From Heterobilharzia americana (Eukaryota; Platyhelminthes; Trematoda; Strigeidida; Schistosomatidae), in contig OX104130.1 in assembly GCA_944470555.2 (NCBI GenBank), positions 75,087,160 to 75,151,159 on the forward strand: a stretch of 64,000 nucleotides of DNA. The letters are read 5' to 3'. This document shows, piece by piece, positions 39,336 through 51,175 of the stretch. Below the pieces are notes generated by a model, which was given only the letters and a program-made list of their open reading frames with translations, did not search any database and was not told the DNA's origin. How positions within the stretch are numbered: position 1 is the first letter of the stretch; every line of letters starts with the position of its first letter. The translations under genes were made by a program, and so were the position numbers.

Positions 39336-39884
39336 GATAAAAATTATTGGCCTTCTTATAAGACTAGCTTTTATAGAATATTTAGGAGTGCTATCATCAT
39401 CCAGTTTAGATAAAAGTGAGGTGCATGCTTTTAGAGAACTATGAAACATTGTTTAACATACTAACTCAACGAAATAACTTCTGCACACTGTGATTGGCAG
39501 TTTCAAAGTCATTTAAGTATGGTTAACTCCAGCATGGTTTTCTGATTATAACGCCTTATTCCATAATACATTAGCCAGTTTTTAGAGTGACACCAAATAC
39601 CATCCTAACGACTACTGAACTGACCATTTTTATGAAAAGTTACCCCTCCAACCAAATATAAACATCTAATTGATCATTTAAGTAGTTGCTAGGATGATCT
39701 TTAAAGTCACTTAATCTTTATCATCAAAACTGAATGAGTTTTATACCGTTTCAGACGAATAATAGGATGTTTTTGCTAGTATTATCCCATCGTTTATTGG
39801 ACCGAATTAATCGATCTGTATTTGTATATGAGATTCTTCATAGACGCCTCGATATTGTGTGTTTAAGTTATCTATTAGTGATAG
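39336..39884. other. intronic stretch, nothing recognised
   Basis: No supported gene or repeat. Confidence 0.4.
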
Positions 39885-39985
39885 ATAGTGGCTAGCAGTG
39901 GGATCCAGGACGCGCGTCTTGTCCGACTTAAGACTCGTCAGCTGGATGTACCTGCCTCCCGGTGATTGATTTTGCTCCCACTAGC
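39885..39985 (-). repeat. Sm-alpha-like repeat, hammerhead half
   Basis: The minus-strand order is ggtacatccag, CTGACGAG (one change from CUGAUGAG), ttaagtcgg, ACAAGA in place of CGAAAC, then the perfect cleavage-site strand gcgcgtcctggat. The helix I strands (atccag/ctggat) and the palindromic helix III core remain. The catalytic boxes are mutated. Confidence 0.65.
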
Positions 39986-40014
39986 AGCAACATTAAAAAC
40001 CATGTCCGTCACAC

Positions 40015-40205
40015 AAGAAGTGGATATCTTGACTCAGTTGCCTAGTGGCTAACGCTCTGGCGTTTAAATCAACTAGTCTGAAGTTCGAGTCCCAAAGGAA
40101 ACAACAAAGTTCACTGGGAGGCTGGTGCATCCAGCCAAAAAGTCCCAATTAGGGCGAAACGCATGCCCTGAATTCCATTGTTAGCCACTGTTCATCATAA
40201 TTGTT
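40015..40205 (+). repeat. Sm-alpha-like SINE, tRNA head plus hammerhead half
   Basis: The tRNA-like head has A box 'ttgcctagtggctaacgc' (near 40039) and B box 'agttcgagtccc' (near 40082). The hammerhead half follows: catccagcc, caattaggg, CGAAAC intact, gcatgccctgaattcc. CUGAUGAG is replaced by CCAAAAAG, so it is inactive. It lies next to the inverted copy at 39885-39985. Confidence 0.65.
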
Positions 40206-40389
40206 AGAATGGTTACTGGACAGAATTTCAGGAACATTATTTATATATATAGTATGCTGCACGCCACTGTATGGTTTCTGAACTCCTATGAGTGCTAATA
40301 ATTGGATACAAGAAAATGTATTGTCTGAAAAATGACTTAAATTGTTAGTGAGGCTATCTGAGATAATGATGGTTTGGTAGACTGATGGT

Positions 40390-40500
40390 ATTTGATGGAT
40401 GATGTTGACCTGAAGACATGGTCTAGACAGAATTCGACCAAGCGACCTCGGGTTAACTGTCCTGGTGCCACACCAGTCGAACTACCAGATTAAAACTTGG
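40390..40500 (-). repeat. tRNA-like repeat head
   Basis: Minus strand: 'ggtagttcgactggtgtggc' (A-box-like) and 'ttggtcgaattctg' (B-box-like), separated by a tRNA-like distance. It does not fold cleanly into a cloverleaf and is probably a SINE head. Confidence 0.35.
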
Positions 40501-41779
40501 AACAGCAATGGAGTGCTGGAACAACAATATGGAATTTATTACGTTGAATCTTGTGGCCTGCAAAATGTTCAATTGATTTTTATTTACCAACGTACATAAA
40601 AGATGACTTAAGTGTCAGTTATGCACAAAAACATCAGGTTTGAAGTAGAAAGCCATTGAACCAATCATTGATAAAGCTGGTGTACGGAACTGAAAGATAT
40701 GATTATGTTTCGGTAAGTGATGGCTTCATGTAAAAATGAAGTAAGCAGATATGTGCATTTGTAAAAGGTAACGACATGCTTATATACGAAGAAAAGAGAT
40801 TCTGATGTTACTTTTTAAGCTAATGAAACTACCTTTTGAGTAACTTTCCTCAAATATGGAAAAACATAAAGGTAATATTATTGTTAAAATGGAGCATAAC
40901 TCTGTGAATTCGCCGCATTCTGCGAACAGATATGTTATTACTGTGCTTAGAACAGTCAGTCAATTGGTTAGCCAGTATCAACATAAAATTTGGCAACACC
41001 GCTTAACAGTCAATCTTACCACACCTTACATCCTTATCTCAAGATGAGGGAAATGAGCAAAAATGTCAGCGGTCTGATAAATTGGTAAAAGGCATATTTG
41101 TCTAGGACGAAACGACAAAACGTTATATAACAACAGGAATACAGACATTACATTGGCCGTAATCAGCCACCCGATTTCCATTGTCACACAGACTTTATCT
41201 GGGAGACCCGAATTTCTCTACACTTCTCTGACCAGCAGTCAGAGAAGTCATGAACTGATGCCGCGTTTTATTTTGACTGTTACTCACCCCTTTTTTAACA
41301 AACAGCACACATCATAGTACACAGTAGACCCCAACCTAGAAATCGTGTATATAACCAATACTTGTATTTTCAGTTAAAGTACCAAAATAAAGTGTGAATT
41401 TCAATAAATACATATGCTGAGATATTATTAACTTCGCTGCAGTTGGGATACAAAAAATACTTATTTTATGCTTAACAGTACTGGGAGAACATGCTCTAAT
41501 TTTTAAGGCTCTTATAAATAAATCCTTCAATAATATGAAAATCTACTTCATTTAAGTAAATAATGTTAGGTGTTAGAGTTGTTTCAGCCAGTCTCTAAAC
41601 ACAAATCGGTTTGCGTTTGCTTTCCGAAATTATTGCCTCTACATTGCATTAAAATATATGCTCTGATTATTTCAAATTTTGTGACACTGAACAATAAGCA
41701 GAAGAATATACGTTTTGAATAATTTCTCTTGTAAAAGAAATAGATTGAGTTTGTTCACATACACTGATATAAACATAAC
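40501..41779. other. intronic stretch, nothing recognised
   Basis: No supported gene or repeat in this ~1.3 kb. Confidence 0.4.
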
Positions 41780-41839
41780 AGGTGTGGCAAATATACAAGA
41801 CTTGCACCAAGTAATGATTGAAGATGGGATGGAAGTCTG

Positions 41840-41911
41840 GACCGCGGCCGGATTCGAACCAACGACCACCGGATTACCGGCCCAGTGCTCCGCCAACTGA
41901 GCTACGAGGTC
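41840..41911 (-). tRNA. tRNA-Thr(GGU)-like sequence, probably a SINE head or pseudogene
   Basis: The minus strand folds as a 72-nt cloverleaf. The acceptor gacctcg/cgcggtc pairs at 6 of 7 positions. The D arm is gctc/gagc, the anticodon stem ctggg/tccgg has the loop ccggtaa (anticodon GGU), and the T arm carries ttcgaat. The A and B boxes (tagctcagttgg, ggttcgaatcc) look intact. Position 33 is C instead of the near-universal U. A similar head at 42061 has related 3' sequence, which argues for a tRNA-derived repeat rather than a working tRNA. Confidence 0.5.
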
Positions 41912-42060
41912 CGACCGCTAACCAGATTTTTATTTCAGTTATCAAGGGTTTTGCCTGACTGCCATGTGAATTTATGACACGTCACTACCGCTTGATTGTA
42001 GTGACACTGGCTGCCTAGTTAGGACTTCTAATCCCGATCCAAATCTAACTTAGAGAGGGG

Positions 42061-42131
42061 AACCTCATAGCTCAGTTGGTAAAGCACCAAGCCGGTAACC
42101 CGATGGCCGCTAGTTTGAATCCGACAGCAGT
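42061..42131 (+). tRNA. tRNA-Thr-like sequence, decayed
   Basis: It shares tagctcagttgg, gccggtaa and tttgaatccg with the copy at 41840-41911. The acceptor and anticodon stems no longer pair, so it is a pseudo-tRNA or SINE head. Confidence 0.4.
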
Positions 42132-42185
42132 CTAGATTTTCATCTCACCTTCAATCACTACCCAGTATAAATACTAATCTGCCAA

Positions 42186-43779
42186 ACTACGGCTATCTCA
42201 GATAGTGAAATGATAATAAACATACAAGAAAGAAAATTAAAGTTGACAATCAAAAATTTAACTCTGTCAGATGGTTGAGAGCTATAAACAGAAAGGACTA
42301 AGGTTTTGTGCTTGTCAGCAAGGCGTATCTGTGATCTGCATGAAAATTATGCCTTCCTTGAAAGATTTGGATCCAAGTCATCTAGTGCATAAAATTTATG
42401 TTCAAGGATACCTGGCAACTACATCCAGCTGTCTGACATCAGTCATAGTGAAACATGATGTTGAGCTTCCTAGCTTGATGTCTACATCGTTGAAGTGTTG
42501 GATAGAATTCACTCATCACTTAGGGCTGGATAACATGAAATTGGCTACTCTACAGTGATGACTTATTGAAATTTACCTTTAAAAAGACTAGTGATTAAGC
42601 TAATAGGTTAGTTTGATTATATTAGAATGGAAAAGCAATAAATTGTTTGGAACTTCACTTATGAAACACATTGAAACTAATGGAAGTAATATTAGGCATG
42701 AATAGCGGCTAGTTGTGGAGATCAGAATGCGCATTTTTCATCCTATTTTAGGTCTCATCAGTCGCATATACCTGCAACTCTGTAAATGCTGCTAATCTTA
42801 GCATCTGAAGTGCAACAGTTAAAGTTTATCTTTGCAATTCAGCTGCTTTGTATTGCAGATCTTAGTTTAAATCATTAAAATTTCGCAAAAGCTATTTGGG
42901 GGGAACAAAGAATATTCTTTTAGATAACTTCTACAGGTTTTATGGTTATATGTACATGTTGAGGAAACGCGTGTAAGTAATACAGAGATTCCGTTTCTCA
43001 GTTTGTTAATGATAAATGATACAGCTGAGGAAGTCAACTGAGAAAAGTCATGTATAAAGGTTTATGATGGAATCACTTGTTACTGGGATTCAGTTTAAAA
43101 TAATCTATTATCTAAATTACTATCCGGCTTATATAATACCATAATGTGATAGTTTAATAAAACAGTAGAAAGGTATTTAGGACTACTTGATGAAATAAAC
43201 TAAGAAGAACAAGATGGGGTAAGAGAATTTGCAAAACTCATATTGATTAGTCATGGAAGAGGTACCAGTTTCACGCTTCCTACCAATTGTCTCCAACGAA
43301 CTGACAGTGAAGATTATTTCAAACTATAGGGAAGAATGGGTATCTTCAATATGGAATAAGATTATCTGGGGTAGGAGGCTTCTGAATTCGTGCTTCCCGA
43401 ATTAGGCTACAGTAGCGATACTCACTTCTTCTGAACATACAGCTCAGGTTGTTTGGTTTTGATCGCTACCGCTCCTGGAGTTTGAAGGATCTTGAGCTGG
43501 GTATCTTTTGGAAAGTCGATGAGAACGTGGTACAGAATGGAAAACTACTCATTCAAATCCACTTTATGGTCCGTTTCAAACAAGTGTGGTGGTAATGGTC
43601 TTAACCACGTTGGGTGTTCGCAAGCAGGAAAAACTAAATTCCAAGAGCCGAGACTGATGTAAATGATCCCATAGGAGCATTCAAACTGAAAAAAACACAG
43701 CAGAAAATGGGTAGTCTAAGCAATTCATCTTTCACTCTCGGTACCATCATTAGGTGAACGTAAAACGAAATTTGTAATT
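42186..43779. other. intronic stretch with one decayed repeat and an unrecognised ORF
   Basis: An open frame at 42271-42558 (95 codons, plus strand) has no motif that I recognise and no splice or promoter support. Apart from the repeat at 42700-42830 nothing else was identified. Confidence 0.4.
42700..42830 (-). repeat. Sm-alpha-like repeat with intact catalytic boxes
   Basis: Minus strand: CTGATGAG (42754-42761) and GAAA (42735-42738) are both intact. Stem II (gacct/aggat) pairs with one mismatch. Helix III (aatgcgcatt) is a perfect palindrome as in Sm-alpha. Helix I is poorly paired, so activity is doubtful. The tRNA head is decayed. Confidence 0.6.
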
Positions 43780-44620
43780 AACCAGCATTGGACGCTTTCT
43801 GAAATGATCTGCGTAGTTTGTAAATTATTATCTCACAGAGCAAGTCACCTCTAAATCGTAGTCGGATGTAAAGGAGTTTCGTGCTAGCCGTTGAGACAGT
43901 CTTTCTTGCAATTTTTGTAATCATATATCTTCTTATGAATTTATCAAAGCAGCCATTCTTAATTGGTGTAATGCGCAAAGTCGTTAGTTCCTCCCCAACT
44001 ATGTCTTCCTATCACATAGCCTTTATTCTGCAACTTAAAGGTTTTGCCAAGTTTCTTTCATGCTGAAGAGAGACAAATCTGAGAAAGAATTTCTTTTATT
44101 AACCCATCTTTTCGTTTTGAGAGAAGAACATCGAGTAAAGCTATCTTGCCTGGTGACTCTTTCTCATATACAGACTTCATCGCTGGGTGTACTTCATTAA
44201 ATCTGCTGAGTATCTATGACCTTGTATGTTAGTTTCGTATAGGGTGAATGTATCGATAGTAAAATGAAAATTCTGTGATAGGTCATTCACATAACCTATC
44301 CTCTAGTTTCAGTAGAAAAAGTCCGTTAATATAGGACCAAGGGGTGAACGGATGGAAATTCCATTAACTTGTCTATACATTTCACAGTTAAATTAAAAGT
44401 TTACATTCATCGTATATTTGAGCGATAATCATTTAAGGACATGTGTTGTTATTTCAACATTGATCAACTTTTCTTCCAGCTGTTCACAAATATAGTTTAG
44501 TTAGTGTCTCAATACGAGTAATAATGGTGATTTTGGTTTAAACAGTTTCAAAACTGGCCAGATTGAGATGTTTAAGTCAGAAAACATTCTTTTAGTCTTA
44601 TCAGAGATGTGATATCTAAG
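43780..44620 (-). mobile_element. Penelope-like element, RT palm to thumb fragment
   Basis: The minus-strand frames read QVNGISIRSPLGPILTDFF (near 44385-44325), the PLE 'GvaMGSPLGPvlAdiF' block. They continue as FNEVHPAMKSVYEKESPGKI and LLDVLLSKRKDG (near 44205-44110), then thumb-like MRITPIKNGCFDKFI and RLRFRGDLLCEII (43980-43800). Several stops and shifts are present, and no GIY-YIG domain remains. Confidence 0.7.
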
Positions 44621-45054
44621 TTAAACAAATATGTAGTGATTATGAAACCTTATCACTTCTCTTCTTTGAACATTGATTTTCAACATATTATGAGGTATAT
44701 ATATGAAATCTTTACATATGACTGGGTATTAAAAATAACTATACAAACAGCTATTTAACCTGTAGCTTTATATGCATAAGTACGCTCTTACATATTTAAG
44801 GATTTCCTTATTAGAAAGCTGAGCCAAATGAGACTTTAATAAAATATATGTGCTTATATAAATTATTTAATAACGCAAATATTAATCTAATATTCGCTTG
44901 AATTGATTTATAAATCACATGCTAGACATTCTGTTCTTTTATTTGTTCTAATTATTTATCTATACATCAGACAGAAAATTCTAACACTTTTTCATATTCT
45001 AGGTAAGCATTAATAATTAACTGTAATATCCGGTTTATAGTCGGACAAGTAGCA
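44621..45054. other. intronic stretch, nothing recognised
   Basis: No supported feature. Confidence 0.4.
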
Positions 45055-45068
45055 AATATTCAACACTT
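45055..45068. repeat. target-site duplication of truncated RTE, left
   Basis: 'aatattcaacactt' is repeated at 45945-45958 beyond the element's truncated 5' end. Confidence 0.85.
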
Positions 45069-45944
45069 ATTATTATTAGTCCCTTGGGTTCCTAGTGGAA
45101 CATAGGGCTTCAGTAGCACGTCTCCGGTGACCTCTGTTCTCTGAGATCTTTTGAACCTGGTTCCACCACAGCCCACAACCTCTCATTTCCTCCTCGCACG
45201 ACCTCCTCCATGTCACCCTCAGCTGGGACGTCCAACTCGTTGCTTCCCATGGGGATTCCACTCCAGCAACTGGCCTGACGCGTGATGTCCTCAGTCGGCC
45301 TTCTCAGTGCATGCCCAATCCATCTCCACTTCCTCCTGCATATTTGTTGCGTGAAAGGTTCTTGGTTGGTTCGTTCCCAGAGCTCCTTGTTGCTTTTTCT
45401 TTCTCGCCATCTGATCTTCAGTAGCGAGTGAGCGTAAGCAGTTGTTGATGAATGTCTGTAGTTTATTGGAAATGCCTTTCGTGACGCGCCAAGTCTCTGA
45501 ACCATACAGAAGCACTGACTTGACTGGATTGGTGTTGAAAATCCGTATCTTGTTCCGCATGCTGAGTGCAGAAGATCTCCACACTGGTTTCAGGTTAATG
45601 AACACCTGTCTTGCTTTTCCGATTCTGACTTTGACATCCTCGTCTGTGCCTGTGTTGCCTGTAGTTGAAACAGTGCTGCCTAGATAGGTGAAGGAGGTTA
45701 CTTCCTTTAAGTTTCTCCCGTTGACGGTTATTGGAGTTTGTTGTTATTGTTGGAGTTGTTGGTGCGGTATCTTCATCACTTCTGTCTTCTCTATATTCAC
45801 TTGAAGTCCCGTCTTCGCCGCCCCTTCTGTCAACTTGTTAGTTTTTGCCTTTAGATCTTCAAGTTTATGTGACATCAGGCACAAGTCATCGTTGGCGAAA
45901 TCCAAGTCTTCTAGGTTCTCCGAGTGTTGAATATTATTATTTAT
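45069..45944 (-). mobile_element. RTE LINE, young 5'-truncated copy
   Basis: A minus-strand 3' part of the young RTE subfamily, from (TTA)n/'agtcccttgggttcctag' to the FADD region (LDFANDDLCLM near 45900-45870, damaged). It is truncated near 45917. It is followed by a short inverted copy of the target sequence before the right duplication. Sequence close to copies A and B indicates recent insertion. Confidence 0.88.
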
Positions 45945-45962
45945 AATATTCAACACTTGGAG
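45918..45962. repeat. 18-bp inverted repeat at the LINE 5' junction
   Basis: 'ctccgagtgttgaatatt' (45918-45935) and 'aatattcaacacttggag' (45945-45962) pair at 17 of 18 positions around a 9-nt loop. The left arm is an inverted copy of the target site. Confidence 0.9.
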
Positions 45963-48424
45963 AAATAAATTTCATTTCATCCTATTACTCATGGTTAGAC
46001 AAACAACTAAGCATTTTAAAGAAGCATAGTGTTGAATATAATCATCTGTGTATGTGGAATCGAGATGATCATATTTAATTCAATCAGAGATATACTTGAT
46101 TAACAATGAAATCCATATACACGATATCAGCAGTTCTGATAACGCTGTTTTACAGACTAGTTTGTATGATTAGTCTTGACTAGTGCTGGTCTATTTGAAC
46201 TCGCATATGAGGAAGTCGAAACCAAGTTGGATATGAGACCAGATATTCAACGGTGATAAAACATGAAGTTCACGCTGTATGTTGTATTCGTAAGACTAAT
46301 GAAATGTGAACCATAGGATTCTAATCAGTGGCTTACCTAAAACGTACTGGCCGCGAAACATGGATATTACGGTTTCGATCCTTGGCGAAGAGGGGTCATA
46401 GATAAGTACTATTGAGGTGTATCATACCAGGATGAAACAGGTGTTCAGTGCTTCTATTGTTTTAAAAGTTTTCCAGCTGATATCACTCCTTGACGAATAC
46501 AAACTTGAAAAGAGTTATTGTGCTAAGAAATAAAACGTTTATGAAATCCATACAAAATATCTGAGATCATGAACCTTGTTCAAGATTGTGAAAAAGTAAT
46601 TTGCAGTGAAAAATCCACATAATCTAGTGATCCGAAAACAGACATTTTACCAAATTCATTCCATTTAGAAAAAACACTAGTAGACTGAGACCTGTGCTGC
46701 ACACTAAGTTATCATTCGTGAATACTCTAGACAAGCAGACAGACACACAAACAGACGTTCATTCACTTTTTTCTGATCGCTATAATGAACTTAGTAATAA
46801 TTCATTGACGAATATAAATGTTCACTCTTTATGTTTGAAGGGAAATTTATATTGTTTTCCTTACTTGCAAGTTGAAAGCTGAAGTCATGTGACGAGTGGT
46901 AGTCGTGAATTGCACGGGTTTGTATTGTCTTTAAAAGGCTAATATAATCTTCAGTAAAGATAACTTATACCCGTGGAGCTGTTATATTTTTCTTGTAAGC
47001 AATCTACAAACAAATAACTCTTCATTTGCATAAAGGCGCGTGGGCATATTTTGGGCGGTTCCTACAAACTGTTTACTTTGCCTCGTATTCAGCCATTGTG
47101 CATTGACTCAAGCATGTATTCCTTTGAAAATGAAGAAGAATATCTGCAGATCATAGGCAGATATTTATTAACAATTATTTTCTCTGTTGAGATTTTGGTT
47201 GGGAAACATTTCATTTTCATAGTAGACATCATCATCAGTGCAGAAAGCTTCAAAAGTATGCGAAAAGATTAAATGCTAGGGCGTATGTACAACATGGTAC
47301 TACGCCTCAGCTCAATCTGTCTGGTCATTTGATGAGTGTATTGGCATATAGGGGGCTCAGTCAGTTGGCGCTTTACCTGCTGCTTTTTTGGAGGCACGTG
47401 AGACTGCTTCATTGGTTGAATTTATTTCTTTGCCTGCAGTAAGTTGAGGTCGCTTCCTTGTGCATAAATGGCTGTTCTTTTTTAGTAAATAATGAAAGTC
47501 GTAATGATCTGGTTAGTTGACTCTTTTGTCGTGGAGGGGCGATACCTTATGCATAAAGCATGTATTGTTTGTTTACTTGCTTCCAGCTTGTCAGCACTGA
47601 CTATAAGCTGGTGCCTATAGGTCAGATGCACGTTCATCAAGGACTATGGAGTAGAAGGAGTTTAAATTCCTACGGACTATAAAGTTATATTAGTAATCCT
47701 CAGGTGACTAATTGGTGTATAGTATTATTCCCTAATAGGCAATCATTCTACATTCTGTAAGACATTTACCGAAACATGTTCCAGCCATAATAAAGAGTGA
47801 AAATAATCTCAATAAGCTGGGGTGGGAAGCACATATAATGACCTTCGGAGTCTGCAATTTCACAACTGAAATCAAGATAAACCAGCTTCTTACCTCTTCA
47901 AAAGAAGTTTGAAGAAAATCACTCAATCATTCGTTTTTGCTATAGAAGTGATATAAGAAGTGAAAACTTTGATTTCGAGTGAAATTGCAGTGAATGCAAC
48001 TTCTGCCTCCCTGCTGAAATGAATGATAAAAGAAGTGTGCACGGAAATAACCATAAATAAAATCTTTAGTTCGACTTTTACTAAACAGAGGTTCATTTAT
48101 CAAATGCATAAAGAATTATTTGTTGATAAACCCTAACTTCATATGATGTATAGTGTAACAGTGAACATCTCAGAATACAAAGAAGTTTTAGTCTTTTTAC
48201 CCTAATACCCTCTTTCGTTCCAAAGATCTGACCAAGGATTTTGGTTTCAAAGGATGTGATTTTATGAGCAATCATGTCATAGTTTGGTGAGAGATGATCA
48301 TATGAATGTGTATTAGTAGTATGCCAGCGTCAAACGTTATAAGGATCAACAGATGAGGATTAAGGCAAAAAGAATATACAATGTTGAATAGAAATGTAAA
48401 TGCAAGAATAGCGTTGACTAAGAT
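45963..48424. other. intronic stretch, nothing recognised
   Basis: About 2.5 kb. A tRNA-B-box-like 'cggtttcgatcc' near 46371 and a small open frame at 47051-47272 were seen but not supported as features. Confidence 0.4.
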
Positions 48425-49680
48425 ACAGAACATAGAACAGAGCATAGAACGGCAGTCAACTCTCTATCTCAACTTCATTGACTTTGTAGAGGCCTTCGAT
48501 TGCGTCGACCGTGAAGTAATTTGACAGGCAGCTGCTTCAACATTAAGCTATTAGCGCCACAAATTTTTATCAACCTCTTTCAAATGCTATATGATGCTGA
48601 TGATGTTACCTGCCAAGTGATTCACAATGGAAAGCTCAGTGAAGCCTTCGAAGTTTGGACAGGAGTGAGACAAGGTTGCCACCTACTACAATCAATAATC
48701 TTACTGATTGTGGTCGACTCGACTAGACTGGATCATGCAACAAACCGTGAGGAGCAAGAAGATGGGCATACGCTGTTTGACCGATGAAAAGACGCTAGAA
48801 GATTTGGATTTCGTCGCCGATGATTTATGTCTAATGTCTTGTTGCATAATCTCGAAAATCTACAGGCAAAAACTTATAAGTTTGTAAATGAGAAGAGGCA
48901 GGGAAGGAAGACGGGTCATCATTCAGGTGAACGTAGAGAAGACAGAGGTGATGAAGACAGTCGACCAACAACAACCACAGCAAGTACTATCAACGGGAGA
49001 AATCTAACGAAAGTAGTATCTTTCACCTACCTACCTATACATCATCCTTTCAACTACAGGTGGCGGTACAGGTGGGGTTGTCAAAGCTGGGATTGCAAAG
49101 ACAGCAAGACAGGCCTTCATCAACCTGAAATCACTGTGGAGATCTACTGCACTACCCTTAGCATGAAGCTTGAACAATATCCGGATTTTGAACACTAATA
49201 TCAGTAAAGTCAGTGCTTCTATGTGATGGTTGAGAGACTTGGTGCGTTACGAAATGCATTCCCAACAAACTACAGACTTACATCACAGCAACAGCTGAAG
49301 TCTATGCTCACTCGATACTGAAGAAAGAGTAAGCAAGAAGGAACTCACTCTGGCTGGCAAAGAACCAACCAACAACTTATCAACCAACAAATGTGCAGCA
49401 GAAAGTGGGGATGGATTGGACATTAACTGAGAAGACCATTTGGTGACATCGCGCTCCAGTACAGGTCAGGTCGTTGAGTGGAACCTAAATAGGAGACGAC
49501 AAGTTGGGCGTCCAAGGTGAGGGTGACATAGAGGAGATCGTATGAGGAGGAAATGAAAGCTTCTGGGCAGCCTTGCGGCCATGTTGAAAAGATTGCAGAG
49601 AGGAGAGTGCAATGGAGTTGTACTACTGAAGCCCTATGTTCCACTAGGAATCCAGGGGATAAATAATACTAATAATAATG
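48425..49680 (+). mobile_element. RTE LINE, 5'-truncated diverged copy
   Basis: It starts inside the RT domain (STLYLNFIDFVEAFDCVDRE near 48455-48520). It contains the QGC and F(V)ADD equivalents out of frame, the EKTEVMK block and the 3' terminus 'ttccactaggaatccag' followed by (AAT)n at about 49665-49680. It keeps the native 'tctggctggcaa' segment near 49349, the presumed seed of the CAGC arrays. It lies sense to the tetraspanin gene. Confidence 0.8.
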
Positions 49681-50009
49681 CTATAAGATACAGAATAAGA
49701 GGTTATTCACAAACAACAACCATAATACGACGTTTATTATTTTTAACACTATCAGTTTGTATTCTGTGAATGAACACTGTCTGGTGTTCTGCTAAACTTC
49801 TTTCAAATAAAATATCCCCACTTACTGCATTTAAAGAAGAAATTCTGTAAATGATGAGTTTCTCATAGCTTAATCTGATTATTTAACACAAGATTCACTA
49901 CCCGATTAACCCATGAAATCGACAAAAGATACTTTTAGTTTTCTTTTCGGTGTCTGGCACTAAGAATGATGGATGAGTATACTTTAGTGGAGAATTATTT
50001 GAAGCTGTA
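49681..50009. other. intronic stretch, nothing recognised
   Basis: No supported feature. Confidence 0.4.
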
Positions 50010-50730
50010 AGAAAGAAAGTGATAACTTTGACTTACTGACAACTGAAAAACTCAATGTAAAACCTCACACACAGATGCACTGGTTCAAGTTGCCACACGT
50101 AACAGTGGCATACAAAGAATAAGTGGATAGAAAAGGAGTAATATCAACGTAGATGAAGTAGTGTGGCAGAATAAACGATCTTGAGATAAACGTTAGTGTG
50201 AATGTTTAAGATCTAGAAGATATTAAGGCGTGATTACATCGGCACTATTGTATCCGATTTTCAGCCATGTCATCAAGAGTCCTCAACCATTCATTTCTGT
50301 GTCTCGTCTACATCTCCCAACGCGTCTCAGACCATCAGTCAGGGACTTCAACGTCTAGTGCAGGGTCTTGTTCTGGCCACCCCTAACTCTCTTCCAACCA
50401 AATCTAACTTCCCCTTGTATGGCACTGTGAAGTAGGTGGTAGCGTGGTACATAGAGTACATATCCAGACCATCTCATTCGACTAAGCTTTACAGCCCCAA
50501 CAATCTACTGAATTGCCTGTCTTGCGTAGTACCTCTCGACTGATCTGGGATTGGTAGTCATCTATTTAGTCGTTGTTTGGGAATTCTCAAAGATATGTAC
50601 CTGGAATCTTGCCTTACGATCACAGCGAGGATGTTGCCATTCAGTCATTGCATATGAACTCATTGGTCACTGTTTCCAACTTTCGTCAAACCTTGATGTA
50701 CCACTGCTATCACTGGATGTCATCGGTGAG
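50010..50730 (-). mobile_element. second RTE-like LINE family, decayed 3' part
   Basis: It shares a diverged ~600-bp alignment with 3460-4150 (for example 'agttgccaca', 'gtggcatacaaag', 'gattttcagccat'). The coding signal is too eroded to read confidently. Confidence 0.6.
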
Positions 50731-50934
50731 TAGTTCTCCTTACACGACTGTGGTGACACCATGGATCACAGCATCTCATTAGAACTTCTGCAGCTGATGT
50801 TAGTATGTGATGCAAACCACATTCATCCAATTTAGTTGACTGGTTGATTTCAGCAAGTTATTCTGACATGAGAGGTGTGTTAATCCCTGGTCAGGCACTC
50901 ACTTGAAAACCTATGAATAATTATTCTACTTATT

Positions 50935-51175
50935 GATATCGGTAACTAGCTGAGGAATCCAGGAAACGCGTTTCCTTTTATTTTGAAAGGTGGGTATCAT
51001 GCCTCAGTGACCTAATGGATGACGCATTGGCGTTTGAAGCGAAGGGGTGCTGGTTTCGAGCCTCAGTGGGAACAACATCTATCACTAGAGTGTAGGTACA
51101 TCCATCTGACTAGTCCCAAACGGTACAAAACGCTCGTCCTAGATTCCTTTGCTAGTCACCAAGATAAGTATGATA
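50935..51175 (+). repeat. Sm-alpha-like SINE with a partial inverted hammerhead in front
   Basis: A tRNA-like head has A box 'gtgacctaatggatgacgc' (near 51010) and B box 'tggtttcgagcctc' (near 51050). A hammerhead half follows at about 51090-51160 with CTGACTAG and ACAAAAC, both mutated. Just upstream (50950-50990) lies the cleavage-site strand in inverted orientation (aatccaggaaacgcg), as also seen at 39885-40205. Confidence 0.65.

Larger units (their letters stand above)
41780..42185. repeat. pair of tRNA-Thr-derived repeats, head to head
   Basis: The minus-strand copy (41911 down to about 41785) and the plus-strand copy (42058 up to about 42180) share both the tRNA-like head and a tail (ccttcaatcactac-type sequence). 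Between them 41981-42005 forms an 8-bp perfect hairpin (gtcactac/gtagtgac). Confidence 0.6.

Noticed and set aside
41840..42131. Two functional tRNA genes
   Set aside because: One has C33 and an acceptor mismatch, the other has lost its stems, and both extend into a shared repeat tail. A tRNA-derived repeat explains them better.
47051..47272. 73-codon frame with a hydrophobic middle
   Set aside because: No splice sites, motif or conservation evidence. Open frames of this length are expected by chance in 64 kb.
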